A stretch of DNA of 52,673 bases. Source: JANXSF01 sp031394025 (GTDB taxonomy: Bacteria > Acidobacteriota > Terriglobia > Bryobacterales > Bryobacteraceae). This document shows positions 1 through 8,574 of the stretch, one piece after another (position 1 is the stretch's first letter; the number at the start of each line of letters is the position of its first letter). The translations under genes and the position numbers were made by a program. The stretch is taken from the NCBI GenBank assembly GCA_031394025.1, contig JANMWO010000516.1, positions 1-52,673 on the forward strand, given 5' to 3'. The notes below the pieces were generated by a model. That model saw only the letters and a list, made by a program, of their open reading frames with translations, was not told where the DNA came from and made no database searches.

Positions 1-17
1 TTTGTTTATATCTTTTT

Positions 18-45
18 AAAAAAAATTTTTTTTTTTTTTTTTTTT
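18..45. repeat. A8T20 homopolymer tract
   Basis: Eight A (18-25) are followed directly by twenty T (26-45), an unusually long homopolymer for a bacterial chromosome. It lies 3' of the minus-strand hydrolase. On that strand it reads as an A-run after GC-rich hairpins, so it is not an intrinsic terminator for that gene. A perfect GC palindrome (GGCGGCGCCGCC) sits at 84-95. The tract could be real slippage DNA or a sequencing or assembly artefact. Confidence 0.6.
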
Positions 46-95
46 GGTGGTTTTCACCGCCACCACCGCCTTCTATTCTTTGGGGCGGCGCCGCC

Positions 96-118
96 ACGCC
101 GATGCACGCTGATAACAC
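96..118. repeat. 23-bp copy of the 'gatgcacgctgataac' repeat
   Basis: These 23 bases are identical to 5187-5209, where the same sequence is one arm of a large palindrome. Here only a half copy is present, just after the hydrolase stop codon. Confidence 0.75.
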
Positions 119-121
119 AAT

Positions 122-769
122 TTAGGGGTGACTTTGGGCGGTTTCGCCTGCCACCGTGTACACCACTTCTTCAAATTGATCTAACGCATCGACGAAGAAG
201 TGATCTTTGGCCTCCACCCAATGGACTTCCGGTGTGGGGGATAAGTCACCCATTACATTCTCAAATTCAGTCCTAGGGCCGAACTCATCATGGGTGGAAT
301 GGATGAACACGCGTGGGGTGGCGTACGGTGGTTGCAGATAACTGGAATCGGCGTAAACGGTGGGGAAACCTACGGCGATGACACGGTTTGGACCGGGATC
401 GCGAGCGATTCTTAATGCGATTTTTGACCCAAAGGAAAATCCTGCAATCGTAAACGGCAAAAGGGGATAGCGTTCGCGCAACAGAGCCAGACAAGCCCTG
501 GCATCCAGTTCTTCACCAATTCCTTTGTCGTATGTTCCTTCACTGAGGTTGACGCCTCTGTAATTGAAGCGCAATACTGCCAGGCCAGCTCTGCGCAGGC
601 CCCTGGCAATGCGATACACCACTTTGGTGTGCATGGTTCCACCATGTTGGGGGTGAGGATGGCAGACCAGCGCCACACCCAAAGGGGTACCCTCTTCCGG
701 CTCTTCTAAGAGCGCTTCCAGGCGTCCGGCTGGCCCGGGGATCATCAGGGATTCAATTCTGCGGGCCAT
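122..769 (-). CDS. alpha/beta hydrolase (dienelactone-hydrolase-like)
   Basis: A 215-residue cytosolic serine hydrolase of the alpha/beta fold, with no signal peptide. The N-terminal strand runs into CHPHPQHGGTMHTKVV (36-51), the oxyanion-region motif of this small hydrolase group, followed by RFNYRGV. The nucleophile elbow is GFSFG with Ser112. Asp161 and His190 (KDHFF) are in the right place to complete the triad. The ATG overlaps the YajQ stop by one base (TAATG), so it is the last gene of the rsmB-rpe operon. The substrate cannot be told from sequence; relatives are annotated as carboxylesterases or dienelactone hydrolase-like proteins. Confidence 0.9.
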   Translation of the reverse strand: MARRIESLMIPGPAGRLEALLEEPEEGTPLGVALVCHPHPQHGGTMHTKVVYRIARGLRRAGLAVLRFNYRGVNLSEGTYDKGIGEELDARACLALLRERYPLLPFTIAGFSFGSKIALRIARDPGPNRVIAVGFPTVYADSSYLQPPYATPRVFIHSTHDEFGPRTEFENVMGDLSPTPEVHWVEAKDHFFVDALDQFEEVVYTVAGETAQSHP

Positions 770-1269
770 TAGTTGGAACGGAAGTTGGTGAACTGGATTT
801 CCACGTCGAACTCTTTGCCGCGCAACAGGGCGATCACTTCCTGCAGGGTGTCGCGATCTTTGCTGGCGATGCGCACCAAATCGCCGTTAATGGAGGCTTG
901 AGCCTTCTTTTTCGAGTCTTTGACCAGGGCCACAATCTTTTTGGCGACTTCCATGGGTATGCCCTGCTGAATTTTGACTTCCTGGCGGACGGAGCTGTGT
1001 GAAGCAGGAATAATGGGCCCATACTCGAAATTTTTCACCGCCACATTGCGCTTAATCAGCTTTGTTTGCAGTATTTCAATTACGGCCTTCAACTTGAACT
1101 CATCGGCGCTGGCCAGCAGCATTTTCAAATCTTTTTCGTTCAATTCAATGCTGGATTTGGAATCCTTCAAATCGTAACGGGTGATGATTTCTTTCATCGC
1201 CTGAGAGATGGCATTCCCTACTTCGGGCATGTCGATCTTGGAGACTATATCGAAGCTGTTATCGGGCAT
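769..1269 (-). CDS. yajQ: YajQ family nucleotide-binding protein (DUF520)
   Basis: 166 residues with the family's typical start (SFDIVSKIDMPEVGNA) and end (EIQFTNFRSN), and length close to E. coli YajQ. The family has two ferredoxin-like folds and binds nucleic acid or nucleotides. Xanthomonas and Pseudomonas members are reported to bind cyclic-di-GMP and act with a transcription factor. The gene starts directly after the stop codon of the receiver-domain gene and overlaps the next gene by one base. Family assignment is secure. The cyclic-di-GMP role is known only for a few relatives and is inference here. Confidence 0.95.
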   Translation of the reverse strand: MPDNSFDIVSKIDMPEVGNAISQAMKEIITRYDLKDSKSSIELNEKDLKMLLASADEFKLKAVIEILQTKLIKRNVAVKNFEYGPIIPASHSSVRQEVKIQQGIPMEVAKKIVALVKDSKKKAQASINGDLVRIASKDRDTLQEVIALLRGKEFDVEIQFTNFRSN

Positions 1270-1950
1270 TCAGTATTCCTTGAGTGCTAAAAGAACTTTA
1301 GCGGTAAGTTCATCAATCAATTGAGGCATTGCCGCATCGAGGGCTAAGGTGACCGCCGCCCGCACGCGCTCCTGGTCAAACGAACCCAGGCTGACCGGCT
1401 CGTCAGTTTCCAGATTGGCGGCTTCAGGAGTAACTTTAATGGGGGTGGTGGCTTGTAGAATCGGAAACGCTACCGGTTCAGGGGCGGGCTTTACGACAGG
1501 CGTAGTGGGTTTGACTTCCACTGGAATCAGGGATCGCTTCGGCTCCACTGCGTCCACTCCCACGGGCTCTTTGCGACGACGCTGGGCTTTTTCCACTAAC
1601 GGCCGGATCATTTCCAGCAGCGCCCCGGATTCAAAGGGCTTTTGCAGAATGGCATCGGCTCCGGATTGAGTAACTTGTTTCTGATCAATCACTTCAGTCA
1701 GGCCATAAGTTAATACTACAGAGGTAAATTTAAGCGACTGCGTGTCCTTAATTTCCCGACAAATATCGAATCCTGAACGCTGCGGCAGAAAGGCGTCGAG
1801 CAAAATGAGGTCGGGATCCACGTCCCGAATGCGAATTAATGCGGTTTGACCGTCGGTTACGCTGGCAACTTCAAAGCCTTCTTCGCGCAAAATCCGTTCA
1901 CCCATGCGCTGGGCGTGGGGGCTATCGTCAGCGAGTAGAACCCGGCTCAT
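1270..1950 (-). CDS. response regulator receiver protein with Pro-rich linker and C-terminal helix
   Basis: Residues 1-120 are a receiver domain. The acidic pair is D8/D9, the phosphoacceptor is D52 (LILLDAFLP), T81 is the switch residue, and K104 precedes the cis-proline (QKPF). There is no DNA-binding or enzymatic output domain. A Pro/Val-rich linker (about 125-185) leads to a C-terminal amphipathic segment (DQERVRAAVTLALDAA onward) that probably mediates protein contacts. It overlaps the BamD-like gene by four bases (ATGA) and ends immediately before yajQ. No histidine kinase is adjacent. A role in scaffolding or localisation is inference. Confidence 0.9.
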   Translation of the reverse strand: MSRVLLADDSPHAQRMGERILREEGFEVASVTDGQTALIRIRDVDPDLILLDAFLPQRSGFDICREIKDTQSLKFTSVVLTYGLTEVIDQKQVTQSGADAILQKPFESGALLEMIRPLVEKAQRRRKEPVGVDAVEPKRSLIPVEVKPTTPVVKPAPEPVAFPILQATTPIKVTPEAANLETDEPVSLGSFDQERVRAAVTLALDAAMPQLIDELTAKVLLALKEY

Positions 1951-3242
1951 TGTTTAGGAGCAGCCTGGGGCTTTACTTCCACTTTTGCACCACTATCGGT
2001 TTTGACAGTTACTTTTTTCGGTGCCTTTTCTTTCTTCTTTTTGATGAGCACACCCTTGCCATCGTAGTTGGAAGGAAGGGCATCGGGCTTCTTTTCGCCT
2101 TCCACTGCCGTACCGGTTACGGCGGTGGCTGGGTCACCTGGTTTGGCGGGAGTTCCGGGCAGAGTTTGGCGGGCATCAGGATTGGTATCCAGCACACCGC
2201 CGGCGGCTGGCAAAACAGTGGCTCCCAAATCGGTAGTGGCGGTAATAGCGGCAGCAACACTAGGAACACTCACCGGGATGGTGGGCTTCAAGCTGGCCAT
2301 GGCTGGAGTTCCAGACTTCGCTGCGGCGATCATGTCTGGTCCGCGCTTAAAGGTGGACCAGAAGTTGTGCGTCATACCGGCTTTGGTAGCATTTTCGCGT
2401 TCGTACTTCATGCGAGCCAGCGCCACTGGGTCGGCATCGGGAATGGTGGCTTCGGCGGCGGTCAGCTTTTTCTTAGCGGCATCGGTCCAGGGGCTTAGCG
2501 GGTAATCTTTGACGATTTTGGCATACGAATCGAGCGACCGTTGCTTGAACTTGGGCCCCATTTTCCCGTAGGAATCGCCAAGCATGAACAGACCTTCGTC
2601 AGCCTTGGAATAAAGCACATACTGATCGGTCATCGCTTGCAGTCGGTTGGCCGCTGCCGGATGCGAGCCCTTGCCATGATAGTAAGTGCCAACGCGCATT
2701 TCCTTTTCAGCTAGCGCTTCCTGAATATTTCGCAACAGTTGCTGCACTTGCGGAGCGAATTTGGAGTTGGGGAATTGGGTCAGCAGTAGCCGACACTCTT
2801 CTTCCGCTTTGAAGGCGTGTTTGTCATCGCGATCGGGCTTTTCCATCTGCTTCACGTGAATGGTGCAAACCTTTTCCTGCGCTTCTGCGGCCTCTTCCAT
2901 GGTGGGGTAGAACAGGATGAAATCCTTGTATTCCGCTTCGGCCTGAGCCATGCCGTGAGTTCCACCTTCGCGGAACCAGCTATCGGCAATAGCCAGCTTG
3001 GCTTTGGCCATAAATTCGCTGGTATCGTAGGTGTTCATCAACGTTTGCAATGTGATACGGGCAACTTCATAGCGGCCACGCTCAATATCGCCAACTGCTT
3101 TGTCAAACAGCACTTTATCTGGTTGTTTGGTATCTTTACCAATAGGATTTTCGTATTTATGGCGCACGCACCCGCCGGTGGCGAGCATGGCGGCGGCCGC
3201 AATGACTATGCAAAAAATCGAACGGAAGGATTGAAACTTCAT
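1947..3242 (-). CDS. BamD-like outer membrane lipoprotein with TPR repeats
   Basis: The likely start is the ATG at 3242, preceded by GGAAAAG; an upstream TTG at 3260 adds six residues. A hydrophobic signal ends in a lipobox-like TGGC, whose Cys would be lipidated. Residues 45-280 contain TPR-like helical pairs (FDKAVGDIERGRYEVARITL; FMLGDSYGKMGPKFKQRSLD) as in BamD/YfiO, the lipoprotein of the Bam outer-membrane insertion complex. The protein is about 431 residues against about 245 in E. coli. The extra C-terminal 150 residues are Ala/Pro/Thr-rich and end in a Lys-rich tail. It sits between rpe and a receiver gene. A BamD role is likely but the extension is unexplained. Confidence 0.85.
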   Translation of the reverse strand: MKFQSFRSIFCIVIAAAAMLATGGCVRHKYENPIGKDTKQPDKVLFDKAVGDIERGRYEVARITLQTLMNTYDTSEFMAKAKLAIADSWFREGGTHGMAQAEAEYKDFILFYPTMEEAAEAQEKVCTIHVKQMEKPDRDDKHAFKAEEECRLLLTQFPNSKFAPQVQQLLRNIQEALAEKEMRVGTYYHGKGSHPAAANRLQAMTDQYVLYSKADEGLFMLGDSYGKMGPKFKQRSLDSYAKIVKDYPLSPWTDAAKKKLTAAEATIPDADPVALARMKYERENATKAGMTHNFWSTFKRGPDMIAAAKSGTPAMASLKPTIPVSVPSVAAAITATTDLGATVLPAAGGVLDTNPDARQTLPGTPAKPGDPATAVTGTAVEGEKKPDALPSNYDGKGVLIKKKKEKAPKKVTVKTDSGAKVEVKPQAAPKQ

Positions 3243-3276
3243 GCTTTTCCAGTGCCTCAACTTCTAATAATTTGAT

Positions 3277-3951
3277 TTATACACGAACGGATACCGCATC
3301 GCGCGCAGCCATGGTTAAATCTCGCACAGCCTGCGCCGGATCGGCGGTTCCAAATACGCTGGAGCCCGCAACTACCAGGTCGACACCCGCTCTGGCAATG
3401 TCGCCGATGTTGGCTGGCCCAGCGCCACCATCAATTTCTATAGCAAACGAAAGGCCGCGTTCCTGACGCCGCCTCACCAACTGTCGCACTTTGTCCAACG
3501 ACCTGGGGATGAATTTCTGCCCACCGAACCCAGGGTTTACACTCATCACAAGTACGTAATCCACAAAATCCAGCACCTCATCCAAGGTAGAAACCGGTGT
3601 TGCCGGGTTCAAAACCACTCCTGCCTCCGCACCTTCAGCCTGTATGGAACGCAGGGTCCGGTCCAGATGGCGGCAGGCTTCCTGATGAACGGAAATCATA
3701 CCCGCACCCGCTTCCACAAACGCCCCAATATACTGATCCGGATCGGTAATCATCAAGTGGACATCCAGCGTTAACTTGGTGATTTTACGAATGGATTTAA
3801 CTACTGGCGGCCCTAAAGTAATGTTCGGCACGAAATGCCCATCCATCACATCCACGTGGAGCATGCGAATGCCTGCTGCTTCCACACGATGAATGTCTTC
3901 ACCCAGCCGGGCGAAGTCCGCTGAGAGGATCGAAGGCAGTATTTCCAACAT
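3277..3951 (-). CDS. rpe: ribulose-phosphate 3-epimerase
   Basis: A 224-residue TIM barrel that interconverts ribulose-5-phosphate and xylulose-5-phosphate in the pentose phosphate pathway. All family signatures are present: PSILSADF, HVDVMDGHFVPN (metal ligands H32 and D34), DVHLMI (H65), VMSVNPGFGGQKFI, and EIDGG (D174, the second catalytic Asp), with a phosphate-binding GSSVF near the end. It starts 11 bases after the rsmB stop. Length and motifs match the enzyme from other bacteria, so the call is secure. Confidence 0.97.
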   Translation of the reverse strand: MLEILPSILSADFARLGEDIHRVEAAGIRMLHVDVMDGHFVPNITLGPPVVKSIRKITKLTLDVHLMITDPDQYIGAFVEAGAGMISVHQEACRHLDRTLRSIQAEGAEAGVVLNPATPVSTLDEVLDFVDYVLVMSVNPGFGGQKFIPRSLDKVRQLVRRRQERGLSFAIEIDGGAGPANIGDIARAGVDLVVAGSSVFGTADPAQAVRDLTMAARDAVSVRV

Positions 3952-3962
3952 TATTATGCTAG

Positions 3963-5033
3963 CTACGATGTTATCACGGCGGCGTAGAATCCATCGCCTT
4001 CTGCCAGCCCTGGTATTCTGTAAAAACTTTGCTCTGTGCGCCGGGGAACCACTCCGGTTACGACGGCTCCCACTACGGCTTCGTTCTCCTGGGCTTGCAG
4101 GGAACAGGTGGCGTAAACCAATCGACCTCCCGGTTTCAACAGGGCCAAGGCATTCGTTAGAATCTTCTGCTGACGCTGGACTAAATCGTCGATATCAGCA
4201 GGCTGCAGACGCCATTTGATTTCCGGATTGCGGCCCAGGGTACCGGTTCCAGAACAAGGAGCATCAACTAGGATGCGATCAAATAAAGTGTGAAATGGCA
4301 GCACTAGTGTGGCATCCAGCACCACACGTTTAAGGCAGTCCACCTGCTTGAGTCGATGCAGATAACGGTCGCAAGCCACCACATCGGCCCCGGTTGCCAG
4401 CGCCTGCATGGTCTTGTTGCCGGGGGCGGCGCACAGGTCCAGCATTTTCATTCCTGGTTGAAGATCCAGCAGGGGAATAATGGACTGCGCGCCAATATCC
4501 ATTTGCCGGTCGCCTTGAAAGTGAGCTTCGGGCTGAATCAGAAAAGTTCGGGCGATGGATTCGGCTTGGTCGGCACCGTGTTGTTGAGTCCAGGAATCCA
4601 GCAGCCAGGCGGGCATGGAAAGCTCGGTTGGGCGATCAGGGAAGGGGATGGGTTCACGGGTGACTTTGCGCAGGACGGCATTCACCAGGCCGGTGGCTGA
4701 GCGCTTGCGAGCCCGCTTGACCAGTTCAACCGTTTCAGCGACGGCGGCATGATTGGGGATGCGGTCCAAGTAGCGCAGTTGGAAGATGCCCAGACGCAGG
4801 GCAATGCGAACTTCGGGATCAAGCTTGATGGATTTACCGGCAAAGTGGGTGATTAGAAAATCGAGCTGAGCCTGGAAGCGCAGACATCCGAAGACAATCT
4901 GATGGGCCAGCCCGGCGTCTTTGGTGTGCAAGCCGACGGCCAGCGGGCGGAGCACTTCATCGGCCCAAGCTCCGGAGTGAGTGCGCAGGAGGACGTCGAA
5001 GGCAACGGTTCGGGCGGTGATGGGTGCGGGCAC
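3963..5033 (-). CDS. rsmB: 16S rRNA m5C967 methyltransferase RsmB
   Basis: The N-terminal NusB-like RNA-binding domain spans about 1-130. The SAM-dependent methyltransferase domain follows: SAM loop DLCAAPGNKT (199-208), VDAPCSGTGTLGRNPEIKWR with C260, and VYATCSLQAQENE with the nucleophile C310. At 356 residues it is shorter than E. coli RsmB (429); the connecting region between the two domains is compressed. The start is GTG with a weak ribosome-binding site. It is the first gene of the operon that continues into rpe. Confidence 0.93.
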   Translation of the reverse strand: MPAPITARTVAFDVLLRTHSGAWADEVLRPLAVGLHTKDAGLAHQIVFGCLRFQAQLDFLITHFAGKSIKLDPEVRIALRLGIFQLRYLDRIPNHAAVAETVELVKRARKRSATGLVNAVLRKVTREPIPFPDRPTELSMPAWLLDSWTQQHGADQAESIARTFLIQPEAHFQGDRQMDIGAQSIIPLLDLQPGMKMLDLCAAPGNKTMQALATGADVVACDRYLHRLKQVDCLKRVVLDATLVLPFHTLFDRILVDAPCSGTGTLGRNPEIKWRLQPADIDDLVQRQQKILTNALALLKPGGRLVYATCSLQAQENEAVVGAVVTGVVPRRTEQSFYRIPGLAEGDGFYAAVITS

Positions 5034-5090
5034 TGTTACTACTTTACCCGACGTTGTGATTTCGCAGCATTTAACAGGAATGAAGATGGG

Positions 5091-5258
5091 AGGCGAAATC
5101 GCCTAATGCTACTTAGTTTTTCCCGCAATTGTGTTATCAGGGTGCATCGGGGTCCATTAGCGGCCCAGATTAATGGCCGCTGATGGACGCCGATGCACGC
5201 TGATAACACTTGAGCTGTCCGATTGCGGAAAAGTAAGTGACATTAGGCGATTCCGCCT
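5091..5258. repeat. large imperfect palindrome (modular repeat, inner module 1)
   Basis: The two ends, 5091-5108 and 5241-5258, are reverse complements with one mismatch. The arms continue inward through an outer module (gcctaatg...aatcggacagct) and an inner module (gtgttatcagcgtgcatcgg / its complement) to the centre at about 5165-5173. The outer module recurs at 8100-8145 and the inner one at 96-118. It fills the gap between rsmB and the peptidase gene. It looks like a non-coding mobile or REP-like element. Confidence 0.8.
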
Positions 5259-5284
5259 GCCTGGCCTACATGGTTTGACAAGTT

Positions 5285-7888
5285 TTAGCGCGAATGGGCA
5301 GGTCCTCGAAACACTGCGTTTATAAACAAGAGATTCAACCCATCGAGATAGGCCCGATAGTTGGGGTCGGAGGTGAAGCCAATCACGTATCCGCGACCTT
5401 CGCCTTGTACGATAGCGAGTGGCTTCCAGGCTAGCTGCTTCTTGTTTTCTGACCACATATATCCACTGGCCAAAAGCTTTGCGGCTTCAAGATACACCAC
5501 CGCGTTCACTCCTTTATCCAGCTTGATGGGCGTATACACGTTGCGACCTTCCACAACCGCATTGACGGTTTCCGGCAGCCCCACAGTAAGCCAATGATCG
5601 GGGTCTGTGCGGGCACGCCCGATGATTCCCTGTACTGCATCGGGCAGTTCGGAATCGGCCTGAATCGCTTTCAGGTACGATGCTTCATCGGTCAGCACCT
5701 TGCCTGGAGTCCGCGTTTCTGTCTCGGACTTTTTTGGAGCTTCGGGTTCCTTTTCCTTGGCCAGACTCTCCGCCGAAACGGCCAGCAGGCCAACTTTCGG
5801 ATCACTCAAAAACGCCAGCGCCCCTTGAATGCCTATCAATGTGCCACCGGCTTGCACCCAGTCCTTGAGCCGCTTTTGCACTGGCGCACCAAAGGCGTCG
5901 GCATAGGCACCATCGGGCAGAATGATCACCTGGAATTTGCTGAGGTCCGCTGTGGTGAATTGCGTGGATCGGATGACTGTGACGGGATAGCCGAACTGCC
6001 GTTCCAGCACGAAGCGGGCATGGCCTGCGGAACCGGCAAGCGTAGGGCGGTCCCAGGCCAAGGCTACCGTCGGACGTTTGATAAGCGTCACGTATCGGCT
6101 GCCGAAGTTGATGCCGTTTTCCACCCAGCCGGTATCGGTAGCCACCACTTCGGCGGCACCTTGAATCTTGACCATCGTTTCATGCAGTGTGGCGACGTTC
6201 TCTTTCACTTTAACGATCAGCGTGCCAGGGGGAAACGTGCGACCGTTTTGCTCAAAGGCTTTATCTGTAGAATGCACGCGAAGGCCAGCCCGCAGCGCTG
6301 CGGTGAGCAGTTGCGCGCCGGCCCGGGTGCCCCAGGGAACAAGATAGGCGACCGTTGCCTTGGCGAATCCGGCAGGCTTTGGCACTGCTTTGAATTCCTC
6401 AAATTGCCCTGTGGAAGTGGCTGGTGCAGCAATGCATTCCACGTTGTAAAGCAGGGGCAGGCTCCAGGCGGTAACGTCGTAAATCTCATCGGGAAGTTTC
6501 TTCTTACGACGACGTTCCTGCTCTTCCATGAATTTCTGTTCCAGTGGAATATCCACGTCGAGCAAGGTGCGGATCAATCGCTTGGCCGGTTGGGCCAGCG
6601 GGATGACGTAGGAGCCTGCGGGATAGCTGGCGAACGCGGCAGTGGCGCGCTTCAATTGCACGCCCTGATCTGCCAGCAGTTGCGCCAGCTTATCAACGGC
6701 ACTGACGTCACCGCGCCGGGGTAGGATATATTCCCGGATTGATTCCTTAGATCCTTCGTCAATGGCGGTGCGGCGGTAGCGGTCGAAATTGTCGAACAGC
6801 GTGTCGCGATGTTTGGCTGCCGCCTCAGCAGTGGAGATAGACGCCACAAAATGTCGTTGCACGGTATCGCGAAAGTGAAAGGTAGAGTCGTCAGAACGGC
6901 GCATCAACAAACCGCGCGATGAGGCATTTTCATACGTCATCGCCACGCTGCCGTAGTAGGATGGCCAACTGGCCCCGTAACCCGGATAGAACGCGTCATA
7001 GACTTCGCGGGTGAAGTAGCTGAAGCCGTAATGATCGAACCATTTTGCATTGTTTTTACCAAACAGATCCAAACTTGTTTTCTGTTCGGGAACCAAGTGC
7101 GGGTTGAATGGAATGGCCTCTGGGGCGAAGTAGTAAGTGGATTCAGCGCCCATCTCATGCAGGTCTACAAATACGATGGGCAGCCATTCGCGCAGAGTCT
7201 TAATACGACCGCGAGTTTCCGGTTGGGTGATGGCGAACCAATCGCGATTTAAGTCGAAATTGTAATGGTTGGTACGACCCATGGGCCATGGTTCGTTGTG
7301 CTCTGCGGCAACGGGACTGGCGTCAGCCTCTACCCCTTCTGACTGTTCAAAATTATGTACGAAACGGTCGCGGCCATCGGGGTTTTGCGTGGGGTCAATG
7401 AGTACAATAACATTGGCCAGAATGTCGTCGACCATTTTGTCGCGTCGCGCGGCCAGTAAGTGATAGGCTGTGAGGAGTGCGGCATCGGGCGATGAAATTT
7501 CGTTGCCATGAACGCCATAGCCCAGCCACAGGACGACGGGCATTCCGGCAAGGTTCTTGCGCGGGTCGCCAGGTTTCTGCATGGCCGCTTTAATGGCATC
7601 CAGACGCCGAATATTCGCTTCGCTGCCAATGGCGGCGTAGACCAGTTTGCGATCTTCCCAGGAGCGCGCATATTCGAATATCTTCATGCGGTTTGGCGCA
7701 GCTTGTGCAAGCGCGTCGAGATAGCGCATCAGGTTTGCATGGGAAGAGATGCGTTCCCCAGGTCCATAGCCCAGCACTTTTTGAAACGCGGGGATGGCTG
7801 GGTCATATTGTGTGCCGGGCCAGAAATCCAACTTCGGTTGGGACCACGCGAAGCTACTAGCCAACAGAGTTGCAAAGATTAATCTCAT
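5285..7888 (-). CDS. secreted M14 family zinc metallocarboxypeptidase
   Basis: An 867-residue exported protein with a signal peptide (1-16, ending WSQ). The zinc site is intact: HGNE (H127, E130) and LHEMG (H244), with substrate-site motifs NPDGRDRF (169-176) and DLNRDWF (212-218). The catalytic Glu lies in TYENASSRG. The C-terminal third carries a GATase1-like fold (VIILPDGAY, AGGTLIGIQGA), which is usual in this large subgroup. M14 enzymes remove C-terminal residues from peptides or peptidoglycan stems. The gene is flanked by repeats and appears monocistronic. Substrate is not predictable. Confidence 0.92.
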   Translation of the reverse strand: MRLIFATLLASSFAWSQPKLDFWPGTQYDPAIPAFQKVLGYGPGERISSHANLMRYLDALAQAAPNRMKIFEYARSWEDRKLVYAAIGSEANIRRLDAIKAAMQKPGDPRKNLAGMPVVLWLGYGVHGNEISSPDAALLTAYHLLAARRDKMVDDILANVIVLIDPTQNPDGRDRFVHNFEQSEGVEADASPVAAEHNEPWPMGRTNHYNFDLNRDWFAITQPETRGRIKTLREWLPIVFVDLHEMGAESTYYFAPEAIPFNPHLVPEQKTSLDLFGKNNAKWFDHYGFSYFTREVYDAFYPGYGASWPSYYGSVAMTYENASSRGLLMRRSDDSTFHFRDTVQRHFVASISTAEAAAKHRDTLFDNFDRYRRTAIDEGSKESIREYILPRRGDVSAVDKLAQLLADQGVQLKRATAAFASYPAGSYVIPLAQPAKRLIRTLLDVDIPLEQKFMEEQERRRKKKLPDEIYDVTAWSLPLLYNVECIAAPATSTGQFEEFKAVPKPAGFAKATVAYLVPWGTRAGAQLLTAALRAGLRVHSTDKAFEQNGRTFPPGTLIVKVKENVATLHETMVKIQGAAEVVATDTGWVENGINFGSRYVTLIKRPTVALAWDRPTLAGSAGHARFVLERQFGYPVTVIRSTQFTTADLSKFQVIILPDGAYADAFGAPVQKRLKDWVQAGGTLIGIQGALAFLSDPKVGLLAVSAESLAKEKEPEAPKKSETETRTPGKVLTDEASYLKAIQADSELPDAVQGIIGRARTDPDHWLTVGLPETVNAVVEGRNVYTPIKLDKGVNAVVYLEAAKLLASGYMWSENKKQLAWKPLAIVQGEGRGYVIGFTSDPNYRAYLDGLNLLFINAVFRGPAHSR

Positions 7889-8040
7889 TCAACAGAGGAT
7901 ACGACAAAAAAGCTTCCACTGGGGTGAGTGCCTGCCTGCTGCGCTGTTTAGTCACAAGCTTAATCAAAGGTGATGCGATTTTTCGTACTTTCCTGGATTT
8001 CCATGCGTTGAAACCACATCTAAGTTCATGAGGGATGCCC

Positions 8041-8094
8041 TGTAGATTTTTGGAAATCGGAATGAAAACTTCGCTCGCAAGCGAGCGGGCAGGC
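8041..8094. repeat. T-module repeat, copy 1
   Basis: Contains ggaaatcggaatgaaaac followed by the hairpin cgctcgcaagcgagcg and ggcaggc. Close copies occur at 25369-25416 and 48499-48552. This repeat also creates a spurious minus-strand reading frame across 7857-8096. Confidence 0.8.
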
Positions 8095-8095
8095 A

Positions 8096-8320
8096 TTCAG
8101 CCTAATGCCGCATAGTTTTCCTGGAATCGGACAGCTTCAAGGTGTGAAGCGAAGCTATCAGGTTTTTGAAAGACCGCTCCCTTGCGGTCACGGCTCTGTA
8201 AAATCAGTACGTTACCGCGCCGTGACCGTTAGGGAGCGGTCTTTTAACCACAGGTTATCCCAACAACGGTTGGAGCTTGTATATGGATGCGGGAAAACTA
8301 TGCGGCATTAGGCATTCAGC
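8096..8320. repeat. composite palindromic repeat (inner module 2)
   Basis: The outer arms are gcctaatgccgcatagtttt (8100-8119) and the complementary aaaactatgcggcattaggc (8294-8313), a perfect inverted pair. Inside lies a second inverted pair, aaagaccgctccc... (8169-8193) with ...gggagcggtcttt (8219-8244). The outer module matches the arms at 5091-5258. The inner pair matches 25510-25584. So two repeat modules are nested here. No gene is present. Confidence 0.85.
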
Positions 8321-8327
8321 CTGCCAA

Positions 8328-8348
8328 GTCCGCCTAGCGGGCTTTTTT
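8328..8348 (+). terminator. intrinsic-terminator-like hairpin
   Basis: GTCCGC-CTA-GCGGGC folds as a 6-bp stem with one G-T pair and is followed by six T. It is oriented for plus-strand transcription, but no plus-strand gene lies upstream, so it may belong to the adjoining repeat. Confidence 0.4.
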
Positions 8349-8574
8349 CATACCTTCGAGTGCCTGGAAAACTTCTGAAATTGGGCAGGGTTGAAAGCCA
8401 GATACTGCGGAAAAATGACGAAGACCGCCACTCTGGACAGGCTTTCATTTAGCTTTCGCGGGGCGAAGCCCCATCACAACAGGCCGGGAGGCCATAATAT
8501 TCAATAGCGGAGGAGACGGCACAGCTTGCCCGTCGGCACGGGAGCGTAGAGCTGGCCGCAGGGTGCAACAGGGT
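8349..8574. other. non-coding stretch with a long hairpin
   Basis: No credible gene. An inverted repeat TGAAAGCC (8392-8399) / GGCTTTCA (8440-8447), extended inward by CCAGA/TCTGG, makes a long stem. A short GGGGC-GAA-GCCCC hairpin lies at about 8460-8472. This could be a small RNA or another repeat; nothing further can be said. Confidence 0.4.

Noticed and set aside
5157..5456. 99-codon minus-strand reading frame after the peptidase gene
   Set aside because: Overlaps the peptidase 3' end in another frame and continues into the large palindrome; explained by the repeat.
5594..6724. 376-codon plus-strand reading frame
   Set aside because: Antisense to the M14 peptidase; composition follows the codon bias of the true gene and has no start signal.
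7857..8096. 79-codon minus-strand frame and a 68-codon plus-strand frame at 8105-8311
   Set aside because: Both lie across repeat sequence; similar peptides appear at the T-module near 48500, showing they come from the repeat.
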